Below, one piece after another: positions 59,220-62,248 of a stretch of 62,248 nucleotides of DNA. The stretch is from JAXLYX01 sp046351215 (GTDB taxonomy: Bacteria > Myxococcota_A > Polyangia > Polyangiales > Houyiibacteriaceae). The notes beneath the pieces were generated by a model. The model did not search any database. It saw nothing but the letters and a program-made list of their open reading frames with translations, and was not told the origin of the DNA. The DNA is taken from assembly GCA_046351215.1 (NCBI GenBank), contig JAXLYX010000025.1, forward strand, positions 1 to 62,248, given 5' to 3'. The number at the start of each line of letters is the position of its first letter. Positions within the stretch are counted from its first letter, which is position 1. The translations under genes were made by a program, and so were the position numbers.

Positions 59220-60041
59220 ATGTCCCGCTCCGTCCTCGTCACCGGCACCTCCTCCGGCATCGGCCTCGCGTGCGTCGAGCGCTTCCACGCGGCCGGCTAC
59301 TCGGTCGTCGCCACCGTCCGGAAGGAAGGAGACGCCGCGACGCTGCGCTCCCGCTTCCCGGGGATCACGACGCTCGTGCTCGACCTCGCGGACGAGGCCT
59401 CGATCGATCGCGTGATCGGCGCGGAGCTCGCCCGGCGCGGCGGCGTCGACGTGGTCGTGAACAACGCGGGCGCGTCGATCGTCGGCGCGGTCGAGGACCT
59501 CTCGATGCGCGACTACCGCGCGCAGATGGAGCTGAACCTCTTCGCCGCGATCCGCGTGACCCAGCTCGCGCTGCCCTACCTCCGCGCGAGGCGCTCGGGC
59601 GCGATCGTGCAGCTGAGCTCGGGCTTCGGGCGCATCACGCTCCCGATGTTCTCCGCCTATTGCGCCTCCAAGTACGCGCTCGAGGGCTTCACGGAGGCGC
59701 TGGCCTTCGAGATGGCTCCCTTCGGCGTGCACGTCTCGCTCGTGGAGCCGGGTCCGGTCGCCACGCGCTTCGACGCGAACCGCCGCGAGGCGGAGCGCTA
59801 CGACGTGGACGGGCCCTACGCCGCGATGTACCGGGCGATGCGCGAGCGGCTCACGGGCTCGCATCGCGAGGGCGCCTCGAGCGCCGAGGACGCGGCCGAG
59901 GCCGTGTTCCGCGCGGCCACGTCGTCGTCGCCGGCGCTCCGGTATCCGGTGGGGCGCATGGGGCATGCGGCGAACGTCGCGGCCCGGTTCGTGCCGGATC
60001 GGCTGAAGCAGCTCCTCTTCGGTCGCATGGCGAAGGGTTAG
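59220..60041 (+). CDS. Short-chain dehydrogenase
   Basis: A 273-residue classical SDR with TGTSSGIGLACVERF at the N-terminus, NNAGASIVGAVEDL, a catalytic Ser in QLSSGFGRI, and YCASK as the YxxxK pair. The C-terminal part has a helix-rich lid (NVAARFVPDRLKQLLFGRMAKG) as in DHRS-like/YqjQ SDRs. It is divergent from the patatin gene with a 72-bp shared region. Substrate unknown; a fatty alcohol or hydroxy-acyl group would fit the neighbours. Confidence 0.92.
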   Translation: MSRSVLVTGTSSGIGLACVERFHAAGYSVVATVRKEGDAATLRSRFPGITTLVLDLADEASIDRVIGAELARRGGVDVVVNNAGASIVGAVEDLSMRDYRAQMELNLFAAIRVTQLALPYLRARRSGAIVQLSSGFGRITLPMFSAYCASKYALEGFTEALAFEMAPFGVHVSLVEPGPVATRFDANRREAERYDVDGPYAAMYRAMRERLTGSHREGASSAEDAAEAVFRAATSSSPALRYPVGRMGHAANVAARFVPDRLKQLLFGRMAKG

Positions 60042-60155
60042 GCGGCGAGCCGTCGGAACCGACGCTCGACGGCGATCGTGTGGTTTTGCCGTACGACGCC
60101 TCCGCTCTTTCCGCATCCGCTGGCCGTCGCGGGGAGGCGGCCCGAACGTTGGGGC

Positions 60156-61061
60156 ATGACGCATCGCCTCACGCACCTCGATTGGCTCGAAGCCGAAGCC
60201 ATCCACGTGATCCGCGAGGTCGCCGCCGAGCGCGAGCGACCGGTGCTGCTCTTCTCCGGCGGCAAGGACTCCGTCGTGCTCCTGCACCTCGCGCGGAAGG
60301 CGTTCGCGCCCGGGCGCATCCCCTTCCCGGTGATGCACGTCGAGACCGGACACGACTTCCCGGAGGTGATCGCCTTCCGCGACCGGATCGTCGCCGAGTG
60401 CGGCGTCGAGCTCGTCGTCGCGAGCGTCCCGGACGCGATCGAACGCGGGCTCGTCGCCGATCCGAAGGGCCCGGGCGCCTCGCGCAACCGGCTCCAGATC
60501 CCCGTGCTGCTCGAGGCGATCCGCAGGCACGGCTTCGACGCGGCGTTCGGCGGCGCACGGCGCGACGAGGAGCGTGCCCGCGCGAAGGAGCGCTTCGTCA
60601 GCCTGCGCGATCGCTTCGGCCAATGGGATCCGAAGAACCAGCGCCCCGAGCTCTGGTCGCTCTACCAATCGACGGTTCAGCGCGGCGAGCACGTGCGCAT
60701 CTTCCCGATCTCGAATTTCACGGAGCTCGACGTCTGGCAGTACGTGCGCCGCGAGGGGCTCGCGCTGCCGGGCCTCTACTTCGCGCATCGACGCGCCGTG
60801 ATCGAGCGCGACGGCATGTTGCTCGCGGCGAGCCCGCACCTCGAGCTCTTCCCCACCGAGGCTCCCTTCGACGAGACCGTGCGCTTCCGGACGGTCGGGG
60901 ATGCGACCTGCACGGGGTGCATGCGCTCCTCGGCGTCGACGCTGGACGGCATCCTCGCGGAGCTCGTCGAGGCCCGTGTCACCGAGCGTGGGGTCGGACG
61001 AGCGGACGACCGGACGAGCGCCGCCGCCATGGAGGAGCGGAAGCGGGAGGGCTATTTCTGA
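60156..61061 (+). CDS. cysD: Sulfate adenylyltransferase small subunit-like PP-loop enzyme
   Basis: A 301-residue protein of the CysD type: PP-loop LLFSGGKDSVVLLHLA, PVMHVETGHDFPE, GGARRDEERARAKERF, the long C-terminal DPKNQRPELWSLYQ and GDATCTGCMRS. CysD with CysN makes APS from ATP and sulfate. No cysN gene follows: the next gene is a DUF2378-like protein, so CysN must be elsewhere or this paralogue serves another adenylation. The ATG at 60156 gives the standard N-terminus (THLDWLEAEAIHVIREV); the longer frame from 60078 adds unlikely residues. Confidence 0.9.
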   Translation: MTHRLTHLDWLEAEAIHVIREVAAERERPVLLFSGGKDSVVLLHLARKAFAPGRIPFPVMHVETGHDFPEVIAFRDRIVAECGVELVVASVPDAIERGLVADPKGPGASRNRLQIPVLLEAIRRHGFDAAFGGARRDEERARAKERFVSLRDRFGQWDPKNQRPELWSLYQSTVQRGEHVRIFPISNFTELDVWQYVRREGLALPGLYFAHRRAVIERDGMLLAASPHLELFPTEAPFDETVRFRTVGDATCTGCMRSSASTLDGILAELVEARVTERGVGRADDRTSAAAMEERKREGYF

Positions 61062-61123
61062 GGCGCGCGGAGGGCTCCCCGGGGCCCAGCGGGAGGGAGT
61101 AGGATTCGAGGCGGGAGATCGTG

Positions 61124-61753
61124 ATGGTCGACGCCTCGGCCTATCCGCGGCTCGCACGCTACCTGCGGAGCCTGCCGAACGGGCTCCTCTCGTACCCGGA
61201 GTGCGAGGGGAAGGCGACGATGTACCGCGAGGCCGTCACGAAGGCGCCGAAGCCCCTCGGACGGCACGGGCTCGATCGCCTGATCGTCGACTACCTCGAC
61301 GATCCGGTACCGACCACCGCGTGGGTCCCGGAGGTGGTGAACGTGGCCGTCTACCTCGCGCTCGCCGACGGGGTCTTCGGCTCGGAGGAGGGCCTCTATG
61401 CCTTCGTCGGCTCGCTCTCCGACGAGATCTTCCGCTCGCCGATGTACCGGGTGCTGATGGCCGTCGCCTCGCCCGAGCGGCTCGCGCGGGCCGCCGAGCG
61501 GCGCTGGCAGCACTTCCACACGGGCTCCGGCTATTCGATCCGCATCGGCACGAACGGCACCGAGAGCCACATCACGTATCCACCCTATCTCTTCGATCGC
61601 ATCTACATGACGGCGAACACGCGCGCGATCGAGGCCGGCTACCGGGCCAGCGGCGCCAAGGGGGCGCGGGTCGAGATCACGAGCTGGTCCCCGACGGAGA
61701 CGGTCATGCGCTCGGTCTGGGATCCGAGCCGGGATCCCGGTCTCGAGGGCTGA
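61124..61753 (+). CDS. DUF2378-like protein
   Basis: A 209-residue protein resembling the myxobacterial TIGR02265/DUF2378 family: VVNVAVYLALADGVFGSEEG, EIFRSPMYRVLMAVASPERLARAAERRWQHFHTGS, and a beta-rich end (RVEITSWSPTETVMRSVWDPS). The family is found mainly in Myxococcota, with unknown function; some relatives are next to signalling genes. The ATG at 61124 has a GGGAG RBS at 6 nt; a GTG three bases before it is the alternative. It follows the CysD-like gene by 62 bp on the same strand. Confidence 0.7.
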   Translation: MVDASAYPRLARYLRSLPNGLLSYPECEGKATMYREAVTKAPKPLGRHGLDRLIVDYLDDPVPTTAWVPEVVNVAVYLALADGVFGSEEGLYAFVGSLSDEIFRSPMYRVLMAVASPERLARAAERRWQHFHTGSGYSIRIGTNGTESHITYPPYLFDRIYMTANTRAIEAGYRASGAKGARVEITSWSPTETVMRSVWDPSRDPGLEG

Positions 61754-61771
61754 GCGACGCGCGAGGGCCCT

Positions 61772-62248
61772 TCAGCCCTCGGCCGGCTCGGGCGCGCTCG
61801 GCCTTCGTCGCAGCTCGACGAGGAGCACCTGCTTGGGCGTCGCCTCGACGATCTCGGCGACGAGGACGTCGTCGAGCGGGATCGTCTCGCCGACGCGCGG
61901 GAGGTGGCCCGCCTCGTGGATCACGAGGCCCGCGAGCGTGGTGAAGCCCGGACCCTCCGGGAGGTCGAGATCGAGCTCGCGGTTCACCTCGTGGACGGGC
62001 ATGACGCCCCGGACGAGGAAGCGGTGCTCGTCGATGCGATGGAAGAGCTCGACCGGCTTCTCGTGCTCGCCGAGGATGTCGCCGAAGAGCTCCTCGGCCA
62101 CGTCCTCGACCGTGACGAGGCCGATGAACGAGCCCTGCTCGTCGACGACGATGCCGAGCTGCGAGCGACGCTCCTGCACGCGGCGGAGCGCGTCGATCGC
62201 GAGCATCGTGGGAGGGAAGAAGGGGACCTCGCGCAGGATCGGGGCGAG
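61772..62248 (-). CDS. CBS-domain/CorC_HlyC protein (5' end beyond window)
   Basis: The visible part is the C-terminal half of a hemolysin-C/CorC-like protein. It starts inside the CBS pair (VPFFPPTMLAIDALRRVQERRSQLGIVVDEQGSFIGLVTVEDVAEELFGDI) and continues into the CorC_HlyC transporter-associated domain (HRFLVRGVMPVHEVNRELDLDLPEG, TLAGLVIHEAGHLPRVGE). In full proteins of this family an N-terminal DUF21/CNNM membrane domain precedes these, and the gene runs off the window, so that part cannot be seen. Roles in Mg2+/Co2+ efflux are typical of the family. It is convergent with the DUF2378-like gene. Confidence 0.88.
   Translation of the reverse strand, partial: LAPILREVPFFPPTMLAIDALRRVQERRSQLGIVVDEQGSFIGLVTVEDVAEELFGDILGEHEKPVELFHRIDEHRFLVRGVMPVHEVNRELDLDLPEGPGFTTLAGLVIHEAGHLPRVGETIPLDDVLVAEIVEATPKQVLLVELRRRPSAPEPAEG

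Overview
The window is GC-rich (roughly 70% by eye), gene-dense DNA with many GTG starts. It carries gene families common in Myxococcota: a DUF2378-like protein, lipoproteins with Asp/Ala/Gly tails, Cys-rich MopE-like calcium-binding repeats, an FHA-GGDEF protein and a very large RHS lipoprotein. A Polyangia/Sandaracinaceae-like myxobacterium is the best guess. That is inference from gene content, because there is no rRNA or tRNA here.

Layout. 1-11.5 kb is chromosomal background: a flavin monooxygenase, a PP2C phosphatase with a spermidine-synthase-like protein, an FHA-GGDEF cyclase, a lytic transglycosylase, an SDR, a GNAT/cyclic-nucleotide-domain fusion and an M20 amidohydrolase. 11.7-16.2 kb holds an acyl-CoA dehydrogenase with a PsrA/FadR-type palindrome upstream, an inverted pair of composite palindromic repeats, a chromate transporter and hypotheticals. 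16.4-22.2 kb is a compact lipid-type biosynthetic cluster: OleC-like ligase and OleD-like reductase on the plus strand, facing a P450, a GT2 and an OleA-like ketosynthase on the minus strand. OleB is absent. 22.4-32 kb has a crotonase, a hybrid histidine kinase, an ATP/ADP-translocase-like transporter, a DUF1641-SQR pair and an MJ0619-like radical SAM protein.

32-45.8 kb is accessory DNA. It has three toxin-antitoxin modules (Doc, RelE/ParE with an AbrB-like antitoxin, HigBA), a FAM20/PI3K-like secreted kinase, a methyltransferase, a SUKH-like protein, and a graveyard of decayed RHS fragments with small immunity-like genes. One TA module sits between two copies of the 3' end of the radical SAM gene. 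45.8-54.4 kb is one RHS/YD-repeat lipoprotein gene of about 2,880 codons whose variable C-terminus feeds the decayed cassette region downstream.

54.6-62.2 kb is a ketone/ester lipid region: a PHA-synthase-like alpha/beta hydrolase, an SDR-BVMO operon with a clear promoter and operator, a patatin and another SDR. These are followed by an orphan CysD, a DUF2378-like protein and a truncated CBS/CorC protein.

Themes across the window: -10 hexamers lie 6-7 nt before several start codons, which suggests leaderless mRNAs, and the alpha/beta hydrolase and the SDR-BVMO operon share a promoter motif. The most promising candidate for an undescribed system is the OleA/GT2/P450//OleC/OleD cluster. The RHS locus with its collapsed tail copies comes second.
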